64,000 nt of DNA from Acidithiobacillus sp. (lineage in GTDB: Bacteria; Pseudomonadota; Gammaproteobacteria; Acidithiobacillales; Acidithiobacillaceae): contig JAPTWR010000086.1 in NCBI GenBank assembly GCA_028065135.1, forward strand, positions 9,180 to 73,179. The letters are read 5' to 3'. Positions 8,385 through 17,510 of this stretch are shown in pieces; the first letter of the stretch is position 1; the number at the start of each line of letters is the position of its first letter. The translations under genes were made by a program, and so were the position numbers. Below the pieces are notes generated by a model. That model searched no databases, was not told where the DNA came from, and worked only from the letters and a program-made list of their open reading frames with translations.

Positions 8385-9857
8385 ATGAGTATCAAGCGGC
8401 ACACCGCCTATAACCTCCTGGGGGCGGGCACCCCTGTACTCGTATCGCTGGTTACCGTCCCGCTTTATCTTCACCTCATCGGTGACGCCCGCTACGGTGT
8501 GCTGGCCATTGTCTGGTTATTGTTGGGCTATTTTGGTTTCTTTGATCTTGGCCTTTCGCTTGCGACCACCAATCATATCGCGCGACTCAATGAGGCGTCT
8601 GTCGAGGAGCGCGAAGGGGTATTCTGGACGGCCTTGACACTGAATGGCGCCTTAGGTGTTGTGGGCGGCTTGGTGCTGTATGGGGTCGCCAGGCCACTGA
8701 TGACCTATGTGTTTACCATGCCGAATGACCTGCGGATCGAGGTGCTTGCTGCGCTGCCTTTCATAGCGGCAGCCATTCCCGTGGCCACCATGACGGGTGT
8801 TTTTTCGGGCGCTCTGGGCGCCCGGCAGCGCTTCGGTACCATGAATATCATACAGTCTACCGGCACGGTCATATTCCAAGTGGCTCCGCTGGTCGCTGCG
8901 TATATCTATGGGCCTAATCTCTTGATGTTGATTGGTGTGGCCGTTGTCGCTCGAATGATAACGGCATTGCCCTTCTTGGCGGCCGTTAAAGTGGCTCTTC
9001 CACTGCGCCACCGTCCGCGTTTTGACAAAGCCCTTGTCCGGGAGCTCATGCGTTATGGGGCGTGGGTGACCGTCACGAACCTTATCAGCCCGTTACTCAC
9101 CGCCGCAGACCGCTTTATCATTGCCGCCGTATCCGGTGCCGCGGCGGTCACATATTATAACGTGCCCTATAATCTGGCGATACGTGCCGCCATTTTGCCG
9201 GCAGCCCTGTCGAGCGCGATTTTCCCTCGTCTGTCCATGACGGGTAAGGATGATGCGAAAACGCTCACGATCAACGCGTTGGAAGTCATCAATGTCATCA
9301 TGACCCCGGTTATCATTGTGGGGATTTTTCTCATGCGGCCGTTCTTGGAGCTTTGGGTGGGTATTCCATTCGCATTGCAAGCCGCCCCCGTAGGGGCGAT
9401 TATATTAGTGGGCGTATGGGGCAACGGATTGTCCTTTATGCCATTGATTATGCTTGAAGGCCAAGGTCGACCGGACCTTGTGGCCAAATTGCATGCAATA
9501 GAGTTAATCCCCTATGCCGCGCTCTTGTGGTTTTGCCTAACGTTGTACGGGTTGCCGGGGGCGGCCTTGGCATGGACGGGCCAGGTTTTTGCGGACACGC
9601 TTCTTTTATGCCTGATCGCCGGCATAGGGCTCCGCTTCTTATTGTTGAGTCTCCTACCTTCGGCGTTGTTAGTATCGTTAGCCTGTGTGATCGTCACCCA
9701 AACGCAGAACAACATGATTTTTTCGCTGTTGTGGGCATCGCTCCTTGTGCTTTGCAGTTTTTTCGCTTCATACCAGAGCAGCGCCGTAGTTCGGCAATCC
9801 CTGGTGTCAGTGTCGCGACGTTTTTCGTATAAAATAAAAACTGCTGGTGAAGAATGA
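8385..9857 (+). CDS. Polysaccharide flippase (Wzx-like, first copy)
   Basis: A 490-residue integral membrane protein of the MOP superfamily, which flips undecaprenyl-linked repeat units to the periplasmic side. The N-terminus (RHTAYNLLGAGTPVLVSL, then TVPLYLHLIGDARYG) and FFDLGLSLATTNHIA are characteristic, and about 12-14 hydrophobic segments follow. It begins 15 bases after the preceding glycosyltransferase. It is clearly paralogous to the protein at 13436-14899: the two align end to end with many shared blocks such as VSLVTVPLYLH and YGAW. Confidence 0.88.
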   Translation: MSIKRHTAYNLLGAGTPVLVSLVTVPLYLHLIGDARYGVLAIVWLLLGYFGFFDLGLSLATTNHIARLNEASVEEREGVFWTALTLNGALGVVGGLVLYGVARPLMTYVFTMPNDLRIEVLAALPFIAAAIPVATMTGVFSGALGARQRFGTMNIIQSTGTVIFQVAPLVAAYIYGPNLLMLIGVAVVARMITALPFLAAVKVALPLRHRPRFDKALVRELMRYGAWVTVTNLISPLLTAADRFIIAAVSGAAAVTYYNVPYNLAIRAAILPAALSSAIFPRLSMTGKDDAKTLTINALEVINVIMTPVIIVGIFLMRPFLELWVGIPFALQAAPVGAIILVGVWGNGLSFMPLIMLEGQGRPDLVAKLHAIELIPYAALLWFCLTLYGLPGAALAWTGQVFADTLLLCLIAGIGLRFLLLSLLPSALLVSLACVIVTQTQNNMIFSLLWASLLVLCSFFASYQSSAVVRQSLVSVSRRFSYKIKTAGEE

Positions 9858-9889
9858 GTTATATGAGACGATAGGAAAAGGGTTGGCCC

Positions 9890-10939
9890 ATGCGCATTCT
9901 ACATATTACCAATCATGTGATGGAAATTGGGAATGGCATCGTCAATGTCGCGGTAGATTTGGCATGTACTCAGAGTGATGGTGGTCATCAAGTATTTTAT
10001 GCATCCAATGGTGGCGAGTACGAAAGTCTGCTCAATTCTCATGGTGTTCAACATCATCAGATAAAATTGAGGAAATCGTTATTTGGTCTGCCCCAATTAT
10101 GGGTTGACTTTAGGCAGATCATTCGCGCAACGCGTCCAGACATAGTGCATGCGCATATGATGACGGGCGCTATTATCGGTAAAATTTCTCGACCTGGATT
10201 CGGTTATAAGTTGGTTACACATGTGCATAATGAGTTTCAGAGAAGCGCAAGATTGATGGGTGTTGGTGACGCCGTGATTGCAGTGAGTGAGGCGGTTTCT
10301 GTTTCGATGCGAAACAGAGGGATTCCAGCATTGAGGTTGCACGTCATAAGGAATGGAACAATCAATAGTCCACGGGTTTCTCTTGCACAACCTAAAACGC
10401 TCAATCACCCGGCGATTGTTACAGTGGCTGGAATGTATGAGCGCAAAGGTATTCGCGATTTGATCGGCGCCTTCGCAAGTCTCCCCAGTCATGTGCAAGC
10501 ACACTTATACCTCGTCGGCGAAGGGCCGGATCGTGCGGCCTTTGAGGGCGCCGCCGCGCAGAGCGGCCGGGCGGCGTTCATCCATTTTGAGGGATTCCAG
10601 CGGCAACCTCAAGCCTATATGCAGGATGCGGATATATTTGTTCTCGCCTCTCACAAAGAGCCTTGCGCTTTAGTCCTTTCCGAGGCCAGAGAGCTGGGCT
10701 GCGCCATTGTGGCTACGCGCGTTGGGGGCATTCCCGAGGTTCTTGAGCATGGACATGCCGGACTGCTGTTCCCGGTTGGGGATGTTTCCGCACTGACGGC
10801 ACTTTTATTACGGCTGATTGAATCACCGGAGGAGTGCGACCGCTTGCGTAATCGGGCACAAGAAAATCTGCAGTGTCTTACGGTCGGACGGATGACCGGG
10901 GAGGTATTGAAGCTATATCGTGACATGCTGGAGTCTTAG
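9890..10939 (+). CDS. GT4 family glycosyltransferase
   Basis: A 349-residue GT-B protein with an ATG at 9890 and AGGAAAAGG upstream. The N-terminal half has an NHVMEIGNGIVNVAVDLA acceptor-side loop and IVHAHMMTGAIIGKI. The C-terminal donor domain has TVAGMYERKGIRDLI, LVGEGPDR and SHKEPCALVLSEARELGC, followed by GGIPEVLEHGHAGLLFP, all standard GT4 elements. It lies between the first flippase and a GT2 gene, so it is probably one of the repeat-unit assembly enzymes. Specificity is unknown. Confidence 0.9.
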   Translation: MRILHITNHVMEIGNGIVNVAVDLACTQSDGGHQVFYASNGGEYESLLNSHGVQHHQIKLRKSLFGLPQLWVDFRQIIRATRPDIVHAHMMTGAIIGKISRPGFGYKLVTHVHNEFQRSARLMGVGDAVIAVSEAVSVSMRNRGIPALRLHVIRNGTINSPRVSLAQPKTLNHPAIVTVAGMYERKGIRDLIGAFASLPSHVQAHLYLVGEGPDRAAFEGAAAQSGRAAFIHFEGFQRQPQAYMQDADIFVLASHKEPCALVLSEARELGCAIVATRVGGIPEVLEHGHAGLLFPVGDVSALTALLLRLIESPEECDRLRNRAQENLQCLTVGRMTGEVLKLYRDMLES

Positions 10940-11074
10940 GGAACTCGCGTTCGTATATGTGCATCAATGGAACCGTCCGATGTGCGGCCTCCATGAAGGC
11001 CAACTCGATAGGTGTCCGGAGGATAGATATATAATGAATTATTCTTGCATCTCTCGAAGGGAGGTAGGCACTCC

Positions 11075-11143
11075 ATGATGGCTAAGTATTTTTATTTCTC
11101 TTCATGTACTGATCCATTATTCCATGATGATATAAAATGGTAA
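11075..11143 (+). CDS. Possible 22-aa leader ORF
   Basis: Within the 211-base gap between two glycosyltransferase genes, an ATG at 11075 preceded by GGGAGG opens a 22-codon frame (MMAKYFYFSSCTDPLF and six more residues). It ends 7 bases before the next glycosyltransferase start. The close spacing would allow translational coupling, since the GT2 gene itself lacks a clear Shine-Dalgarno. It may equally be chance or a gene remnant. Confidence 0.25.
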   Translation: MMAKYFYFSSCTDPLFHDDIKW

Positions 11144-11150
11144 GAATCTT

Positions 11151-12209
11151 ATGATGAACATATCTATTGCCATGGCCACTTATAATGGGGCCAGATTTAT
11201 CCGCCAGCAACTGGATAGTCTGGCCGCGCAAACATTGTCCCCTTGTGAACTGGTGGTTACCGACGACGGATCGATGGATGCCACTCTGAAAATCATTGCC
11301 GACTTCGCAAAAACAGCGCCATTCCCGGTGAGAGTCTTCGAGAATGAGACAACGCTTGGTTTCGCGGATAATTTTATGAAAGCGGCGTCTCTATGTGTCG
11401 GTGATTATATCGCATTTTGCGATCAGGACGATTACTGGTTGCGAAACAAGCTGGAATATGCGTCACGGCCCTTTGTGGATGAAGAAGTGCTTTCTTCGGT
11501 GCATTCGGCCTGCATAGTGAATGAGAATCTTGATGATACGGGGCGGCGATATCCAGATATCAGCGCTGATCATATTCATCAGGCATTTGAAGGGAATCCG
11601 TGGAAAACCTCAATACCAGGATTTGCCTTGCTGGTGCGAGCCTCTCTGCTTCGCTGCGCGATTGATTGGCGATATCGGCCTTTTGCGCCACAACCGCCAA
11701 AAGAAATGCACAAGGGTAATCAGATGGTGGCACATGATCATCTTGTATATATGCTCTCTCATACGCTTGGGAAAACAGCATTCATAGCGGCACCACTGGC
11801 GTGCTATCGAATGCACGATACCAATATTTTTGGTGCACCGCTTAACGATGAGGGAAAACATACACCGGATTCATTTTTTAAGAGAACCTACAAATCTCGG
11901 AGTGTTGGCGAACCTCATTATAGATTTATGGCTAACGTGGCTGAACAACGTGCGCAGTGGATGACAGAAAATTGTGATAAATTGGCTCCTGCTTTTGTCG
12001 AGAAGGCCAGGTTGGCACCGGCCTACTGGAAAGCGCAACGTAAACAGTATCTAACCCGTGCGGAGATCTATGGCCGTGACGTGAATTTTGCCAGAAAGGT
12101 CGCGGCGGTCCGTTCACTGTTGGGTGAACATGCTTACCGTGCACCTGAGCAGGGCGGATTCGGATGGCGGGCATTTGCAAAGGATATCGCCTTTGGGCTT
12201 GTCCTCTAA
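11151..12209 (+). CDS. GT2 family glycosyltransferase
   Basis: A 352-residue GT-A fold enzyme. The N-terminus has the nucleotide-binding pattern MATYNGARFIRQQLDSLAAQ and VVTDDGSMDAT. The metal-binding DxD-type motif appears as FCDQDDYW, matching rhamnosyltransferase-like and RfbF-type GT2 proteins. Start is ATG at 11151 or the adjacent ATG at 11154; neither has a strong Shine-Dalgarno. It precedes a second GT2 gene by 48 bases. A rhamnosyl or related 6-deoxyhexose transfer is plausible because GDP-6-deoxyhexose genes are present in the locus, but this is inference. Confidence 0.88.
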   Translation: MMNISIAMATYNGARFIRQQLDSLAAQTLSPCELVVTDDGSMDATLKIIADFAKTAPFPVRVFENETTLGFADNFMKAASLCVGDYIAFCDQDDYWLRNKLEYASRPFVDEEVLSSVHSACIVNENLDDTGRRYPDISADHIHQAFEGNPWKTSIPGFALLVRASLLRCAIDWRYRPFAPQPPKEMHKGNQMVAHDHLVYMLSHTLGKTAFIAAPLACYRMHDTNIFGAPLNDEGKHTPDSFFKRTYKSRSVGEPHYRFMANVAEQRAQWMTENCDKLAPAFVEKARLAPAYWKAQRKQYLTRAEIYGRDVNFARKVAAVRSLLGEHAYRAPEQGGFGWRAFAKDIAFGLVL

Positions 12210-12257
12210 ACCTCCTCAAAACCGCTCTCTTCGATATGTTTATGAGAAGGATGTTGC

Positions 12258-13286
12258 ATGACACGTATTCAATTTCAGCCTGAAGATCCGGAAGCTAGCC
12301 CGCTAGTTTCCGTTGTGGTAATGGCATATCAGCGAACGGAATACTTGAAGATCACCATAACCTCTATTATCGGGCAGACCATGGGTGATTTCGAGCTGAT
12401 CGTTGCGGACGATTCCAATTCTCCGGAGATCGCCCGGATTTGTAGCGCGTTTAAAGATTCCAGGATTCGTTATGTTGGTAATGAAAAGCGACTTGGGATG
12501 TTGTTGAACGCAAAAATCGGTATGAAACTTGGGAGAGGTAAGTATATTGCGAACATTCATGATGATGATGTGTTGGATGCAAGATTTCTGGAGACCATGA
12601 TCCGTCCTATGGAACAGGATAAAAATATTGGTCTCGTTTTTTGCGATCATAAAATCATGGATGCCGATGGTGTGGAGGATATTTCAGCCTCTGAAGAAAA
12701 TACGAGAATGTGGGGCAGGGAAGGATTAAGCGAGGGTCTGATCATCAATCGTGCGGAAGCATTTTTCAATGGCGTCATTCCAGTCCCTTCTGCACGAGTG
12801 TTTAGAGCGGGATCTATAGATCTTGATGAACTATATGAAAGCGTTGGCATAGTATACGACTGGTGGATGTCTTTTTTGCATTGTCGATCAGCATTTGAGT
12901 GCTATTATGTTCCTGAAAAGTTGATGTCTTACCGATTGCACTCCGGATCAGAGACGGCGGCGGAAAATCCGTCATATGGTGAGGCTATGGTATTCATACT
13001 CAGCTATTTTTTGATCCATGAGTCTTTCCCAGAAATGGAGGATATCATAAAAAAAAGACTGATCAAGACCAGTTTTAACGGTGCCAAGTTTCGTCTGCTG
13101 TCAGGTGAGAATGGAAAAGCTCGTACGAGTCTGATCAAAGCGTTCCGCTTGACCGGAAGTATACGCTGCATCATGGCTTATCTATTCACATGGTTGCCCT
13201 CCTGGTTGACAACCAAGGTACTCAAGATGCTGTTGCTTTTTAGAAATAATACTGGTAGGAGTGAAAAGTTGAGATTTCTTGATTGA
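12258..13286 (+). CDS. GT2 family glycosyltransferase
   Basis: A 342-residue GT-A protein starting at ATG 12258, with AGAAGGA upstream. The fold is shown by VSVVVMAYQRTEYLKITITS, LIVADDSNSPEI and a metal-binding segment NIHDDDVLD. The C-terminal third (residues from about 250) is less conserved and includes a hydrophobic stretch (CIMAYLFTWLPSWL) that may associate with the membrane. It probably adds another residue to the repeat unit. It is followed by a 149-base gap before the second flippase. Confidence 0.87.
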   Translation: MTRIQFQPEDPEASPLVSVVVMAYQRTEYLKITITSIIGQTMGDFELIVADDSNSPEIARICSAFKDSRIRYVGNEKRLGMLLNAKIGMKLGRGKYIANIHDDDVLDARFLETMIRPMEQDKNIGLVFCDHKIMDADGVEDISASEENTRMWGREGLSEGLIINRAEAFFNGVIPVPSARVFRAGSIDLDELYESVGIVYDWWMSFLHCRSAFECYYVPEKLMSYRLHSGSETAAENPSYGEAMVFILSYFLIHESFPEMEDIIKKRLIKTSFNGAKFRLLSGENGKARTSLIKAFRLTGSIRCIMAYLFTWLPSWLTTKVLKMLLLFRNNTGRSEKLRFLD

Positions 13287-13435
13287 TACTGTTTTACGAA
13301 CGCTGCCGATAGTTTTTGGCGCTGCAGAATTATCCAATAGAAGATGATCGAGATGTCTCATAACGAAATCCAGCAATCGGAGTTGTCTGACGAAGTGGCG
13401 CAGAAGTGCCAACAAAGAATGTCAACGGCGGAGCA

Positions 13436-14899
13436 ATGAGCGGAAGCACAAAAAGAAACACGATCTACAATTTATCGGGAAGCCTCGTTCCGGTAGTGGT
13501 TTCTTTGGTGACCGTTCCACTCTATTTACATAAGATCGGAGTTGATCGCTACGGCGTACTCGCTTTGGTTTGGATGTTCTTAGGATATTTTGGGATTTTT
13601 GATCTTGGATTATCGCGCGCAGCGGCGAATCAAATTGCCAAAACCGATAAACAAGAGGATGTGCGTGCGGTTTTCTGGACGGTTCTGTACCTCAATGGGT
13701 GCATTGGGCTCCTGGGTGGCGTAGCACTTTATTTTATAGGGGAGCTGGTTTTCCAATATGTATTCAAGATGCCGAGCGGTATGCGCGCATCGGTTATATC
13801 GGTTATGCCTTGGCTCGCTTTTGCGGTCCCTTTGGCAACCATTTCAGGTGTGTTCACAGGAACCATGGAGGGAAGGGAGCGCTTTCTGAGTTTAAATATA
13901 TTACAGGTCATGGGAACGTTTCTTCTGCAGGTAGTCCCCTTGGGCGTTGCTTATTTGTATGGTCCGAAACTGCTCTGGTTGATTCCCGCTGCCATCATCG
14001 TTCGGGCAGTATCGTTGATTCCTCTGGTATATTTCACTTTGAAGATCGTAGGCTCCTGGCGACCGCGTTTGCTCGATCCCCGTTGGGCGAAAGTCTTATT
14101 TGGCTATGGCGCGTGGATTTCGATATCGAACCTGATCGTGCCTTTCTTCAGTACCCTCGATAAATTTATGATCGGTGGTATCATCGGCGCCGCAGGCGTG
14201 TCTTATTATACCGTTCCGGAACGACTGGCTCGTCAAACATCCATATTTCCAGGTGCGTTGACCAGGACGCTGTTTCCGCAACTTTCTGCCGGTGAAGAGG
14301 CGGAGGCGCGACAAAAGGCGGAGCGCTCGCTGAATGTACTGATCGCGGTGGTTACGCCTGTGATTGTAATACTCATGGTAGGTATGCATCCATTTCTAGA
14401 TCTTTGGGTGGGTGAAAAGTTTGCCACTATCGCTGCACCGATTGGAACGGTTATTGCGACGACGATTTGGCTCAATGGCCTGGCTTATGTTCCCTCCACT
14501 TTTCTTCAGGCGCGAGGAAGACCTGATCTCACTGCGCGATTCCATATGATCGAAATTATTCCACATATTGTGTTCTTATGGTTTGCCTTGCATTGGTTTG
14601 GATTAATGGGCGGAGCGATGGCTCTGGTGGTGGTGACTCTGCTGGATACGGGGTTACTATTTTGGGGTTCTCGTCTGGAGTTATGGTCGACATGGGCCTT
14701 TATCCAAGGGGTAATATGGGTGCTACTCGGCTGTGCTCTAGGTCTATCGTTCAGTAAATTCTCTGTGATTTGGTATTTATCGGCATCCATCCTTGTTGTT
14801 GGAGTGTCCTTGTGGGGTCTGTATATAGCACCAGACATCAGAAGTGTCGTGTATCGTACTTATGCACATGGCAGATCTTTGCTTGGTAAGATATTGTAA
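13436..14899 (+). CDS. Polysaccharide flippase (Wzx-like, second copy)
   Basis: A 487-residue MOP-superfamily flippase. The ATG at 13436 has CGGAG five bases upstream and aligns with the start of the first copy; a GTG at 13406 is possible but less likely. The N-terminus TIYNLSGSLVPVVVSLVTVP and IFDLGLSRAAANQIA match the protein at 8385-9857 block by block, so the two arose by duplication or are divergent alleles gathered in one locus. Two flippases in one locus suggest either two different repeat units or redundancy. It precedes glf. Confidence 0.88.
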   Translation: MSGSTKRNTIYNLSGSLVPVVVSLVTVPLYLHKIGVDRYGVLALVWMFLGYFGIFDLGLSRAAANQIAKTDKQEDVRAVFWTVLYLNGCIGLLGGVALYFIGELVFQYVFKMPSGMRASVISVMPWLAFAVPLATISGVFTGTMEGRERFLSLNILQVMGTFLLQVVPLGVAYLYGPKLLWLIPAAIIVRAVSLIPLVYFTLKIVGSWRPRLLDPRWAKVLFGYGAWISISNLIVPFFSTLDKFMIGGIIGAAGVSYYTVPERLARQTSIFPGALTRTLFPQLSAGEEAEARQKAERSLNVLIAVVTPVIVILMVGMHPFLDLWVGEKFATIAAPIGTVIATTIWLNGLAYVPSTFLQARGRPDLTARFHMIEIIPHIVFLWFALHWFGLMGGAMALVVVTLLDTGLLFWGSRLELWSTWAFIQGVIWVLLGCALGLSFSKFSVIWYLSASILVVGVSLWGLYIAPDIRSVVYRTYAHGRSLLGKIL

Positions 14900-14994
14900 T
14901 CGACTTCCCGGCTAGCTTGATATGCCTACTGAGAATGCAGTGATCACGATTTTTATTCTACAACAGCGCAATATTAGACAATACCGGAGGTGGT

Positions 14995-16098
14995 ATGAAA
15001 GGATTGCTACTTATAGTAGGAGCGGGTTTTGCGGGAAGCGTCATGGCGCGGGAGATGGCGGAGGCTGGACACTCGGTCACAATTATCGACAAGCGTCCCC
15101 ACATTGGCGGCAATGCCTATGACACCTATGACGCGCAGGGCGTGCTCATTCATCCTTATGGTCCGCATATCTTTCATACCAATTCGGAACGTGTTTTCCA
15201 ATGGCTTTCCCGTTTCACAGAATGGCGACCTTATGAGCACAGGGTGTTGGCACAAGTGGACGGTCAACTACTGCCGATCCCCATCAATCGGACGACCATT
15301 AATCGTTTGTATGGTTTAGATCTCGACGAAGCCGGCGCAGCTACCTTTCTGGAGGGGGTGCGTGAGCCTAAAGACTCTATAAAAACCAGTGAGGACTTAG
15401 TTCTAAATAGTGTTGGCCCCGATCTTTGTGAAAAATTCTTCCGTGGTTATACACGTAAGCAGTGGGGGCTGGACTTAAGTGAACTTAGCGCGGGTGTCGC
15501 CGCACGTATTCCAACGCGTACTAATGACGACGACCGATATTTTACTGATGCATTCCAGGCGATGCCTAGTGATGGATATACGCGGATGTTTCAGCGTATA
15601 TTGGACCACCCTCTCATTAAAGTGCTTACCGAAGTAGACTATTTCGATTATAAAATAGAACACCCATTGCCTACACATACCGTGTATAGTGGTCCCGTTG
15701 ACGCTTTCTTTAACTACCGTTTTGGCCCTCTACCGTACCGTTCTTTAAGATTTGTTCATGAGCACGTCGCCGATGTAATGGAATATCAGTCTGTTGGGAC
15801 AATCAACTATCCGAACGATCACAACTATACCCGTATTACAGAATTCAAACACCTCACTGGGCAGAAGCATGCTGCTACCTCCATCGTGCGTGAGTATCCC
15901 CAAGCAGAAGGTGAACCTTACTACCCGGTTCCTCGTTCCGAGAATGAATTGCTATATCAAAAATATCGTGTCTTGACCGATATTGAGCCAAACGTAACAT
16001 TTGTTGGGCGTCTTGCACAGTATCGTTATTATAATATGGATCAGGTTGTCGCTACGTCCATAAAATCGGCAAAAAATTTATTAGAGAGAATGGGCTAA
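14995..16098 (+). CDS. glf: UDP-galactopyranose mutase
   Basis: This 367-residue flavoenzyme interconverts UDP-galactopyranose and UDP-galactofuranose in the cytoplasm, giving the donor for galactofuranosyl residues. The FAD-binding GAGFAGSVMARE lies at the N-terminus, followed by DKRPHIGGNAYDTYD, GPHIFHTNSERV and the C-terminal TEFKHLTGQ, YYPVP and GRLAQYRYYNMDQVV segments conserved in Glf. Length equals that of known bacterial Glf proteins. A strong GGAGGTGGT precedes the ATG. The next gene starts on the last base of the stop codon (TAATG), so the pair is translationally coupled. Its presence predicts galactofuranose in the polymer. Confidence 0.96.
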   Translation: MKGLLLIVGAGFAGSVMAREMAEAGHSVTIIDKRPHIGGNAYDTYDAQGVLIHPYGPHIFHTNSERVFQWLSRFTEWRPYEHRVLAQVDGQLLPIPINRTTINRLYGLDLDEAGAATFLEGVREPKDSIKTSEDLVLNSVGPDLCEKFFRGYTRKQWGLDLSELSAGVAARIPTRTNDDDRYFTDAFQAMPSDGYTRMFQRILDHPLIKVLTEVDYFDYKIEHPLPTHTVYSGPVDAFFNYRFGPLPYRSLRFVHEHVADVMEYQSVGTINYPNDHNYTRITEFKHLTGQKHAATSIVREYPQAEGEPYYPVPRSENELLYQKYRVLTDIEPNVTFVGRLAQYRYYNMDQVVATSIKSAKNLLERMG

Positions 16099-17135
16099 TG
16101 AATAAAAAAGTTTTTGTCGCCTGTCCTGCAAATATGGCTACTGGCGGACCAGAATTAATGCATCAACTTGTCTACCACTTGAGGAACGATCTCAATATAA
16201 ATGCCTTTGTTTTTTATTATGCTTATGAAAGCGGTATAAACCCAACCCCAGTCCACCCAGAGTACAGCGTCTACAACTGTCCATATGTATTAGAGATAGA
16301 GTCGCATGATGATAACAGAATAAATACTCTGGTCGTGCCAGAGGTGCCGCTTGGTATTGGGTTATTCGAAAAGTATCAAAAAATAAAAAAATCGGTTTGG
16401 TTTTTAAGTGTGGATAATTATTACACCTACCGAGTAAAAAGAACAGATTTTATATTCTCTCGTGCAATAAATAAGTTGTCAAAAATGGTCACAGGAAAAC
16501 CAATAGTTGACATCTATAACCTAGAGGTTCTGTATAGAAAGTACGACTATAGAAATGATAAACTGCTTAATTTTGCCGACCTATATATGTTTCAGTCGGT
16601 TAGTGGTGTTGACCATTTTAAAGGTCTAAGTCCGGCTTATTACCTATCTGACTATATTAATATGGATTATATAAATTTGGGTGGTGTTCATCAAGAAAAG
16701 GAAAACATTGTGGCGTACAATCCAAAGAAAGGGTCAGCCTTTACGAAAAAAATAATTTCTTCTGCGGAAGGGGTTGAATTTATTCCACTGATCAATATGA
16801 GCAGAAGTCAAGTCATAGGAACACTCCAGAAGGCAAAGTGCTATATTGACTTCGGAAGTCATCCGGGGAAAGACAGAATCCCGAGAGAGGCGGCAATTTT
16901 AGGCTGTTGCGTTATAACGGGGAAAAGAGGTTCTGCAAGATATTACGAGGATGTCCCTATTCATGAAAAATATAAGTTCGATGAGTCATCCGAAAATATT
17001 CCACACATTATATCTAAAATATTTGATATTTTAGATAACTTCCAAGAAGCTAGCTTAGAGTTTGATGGCTATAGGGAAATAATAAAACAAGAACCGAAAA
17101 AATTTATAGAAGACCTAAAACGTGTTCCATTTTGA
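16098..17135 (+). CDS. Putative GT-B glycosyltransferase, A+T-rich
   Basis: A 345-residue protein whose start overlaps the glf stop. The N-terminal KKVFVACPANMATGGPELMH resembles capsular-cluster transferases that begin with a glycine-rich acceptor loop. The C-terminal region GKDRIPREAAILGCCVITG resembles the donor-binding part of GT-B enzymes. I cannot assign a specific family. The base composition differs sharply from neighbours: in 16381-16440 only 16 of 60 bases are G or C, suggesting recent transfer. Coupling to glf makes a galactofuranosyltransferase an attractive but unproven guess. It ends beside a decayed transposase. Confidence 0.65.
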   Translation: MNKKVFVACPANMATGGPELMHQLVYHLRNDLNINAFVFYYAYESGINPTPVHPEYSVYNCPYVLEIESHDDNRINTLVVPEVPLGIGLFEKYQKIKKSVWFLSVDNYYTYRVKRTDFIFSRAINKLSKMVTGKPIVDIYNLEVLYRKYDYRNDKLLNFADLYMFQSVSGVDHFKGLSPAYYLSDYINMDYINLGGVHQEKENIVAYNPKKGSAFTKKIISSAEGVEFIPLINMSRSQVIGTLQKAKCYIDFGSHPGKDRIPREAAILGCCVITGKRGSARYYEDVPIHEKYKFDESSENIPHIISKIFDILDNFQEASLEFDGYREIIKQEPKKFIEDLKRVPF

Positions 17136-17204
17136 ATCATGGCGGTGTTGGGTGGTAAATGAACACTCTGTGAGCATGTAATGATCTACCGGAATCTGCA
17201 TAGG

Positions 17205-17510
17205 TATGTCACTAAATTTATACATTTCCGCTGGGGTTTTCATTCTCAGCGCCTGATGTGGCCGGTGACGGTTGTGGCACTCGATCCACGGCCTATGATC
17301 GGCCTTGCATCTTCCAGTGATGGAAAGCAGGTTTGCCAGATATACTGCTTTTTCATGGTCCGGAATCACCGTTCGATCATGCCGTTCTACTGGGGCGCGT
17401 GCGGTTCTATAAACTTCTGCTGTAAGCCGGGGTGCTGTACGCTCACGATAAAGCGCCGTGAGGTGAAAACCAACCCATCATCGTTCCGAAGAGTGAGCGC
17501 CTTTGCCTGC
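17205..17510 (-). pseudogene. Decayed IS3-type transposase C-terminus
   Basis: The minus strand encodes pieces of an IS3-family OrfB integrase core in more than one frame: ALTLRNDDGLVFTSRRF, FIEPHAPQ, then an amber stop (CTA at 17387-17389), NGMIER, a TGA, RTMKKQ, FPSLEDARPII, and in another frame WIECHNRHRPHQALRMKTPA. Assembled, these match the end of an IS51/IS1404-like transposase. The in-frame stops and frameshift show it is inactive. No upstream OrfA and no clear terminal repeats are visible. It sits between the two convergent arms of the polysaccharide locus and overlaps the last codons of the neighbouring GT2 gene. Confidence 0.8.
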
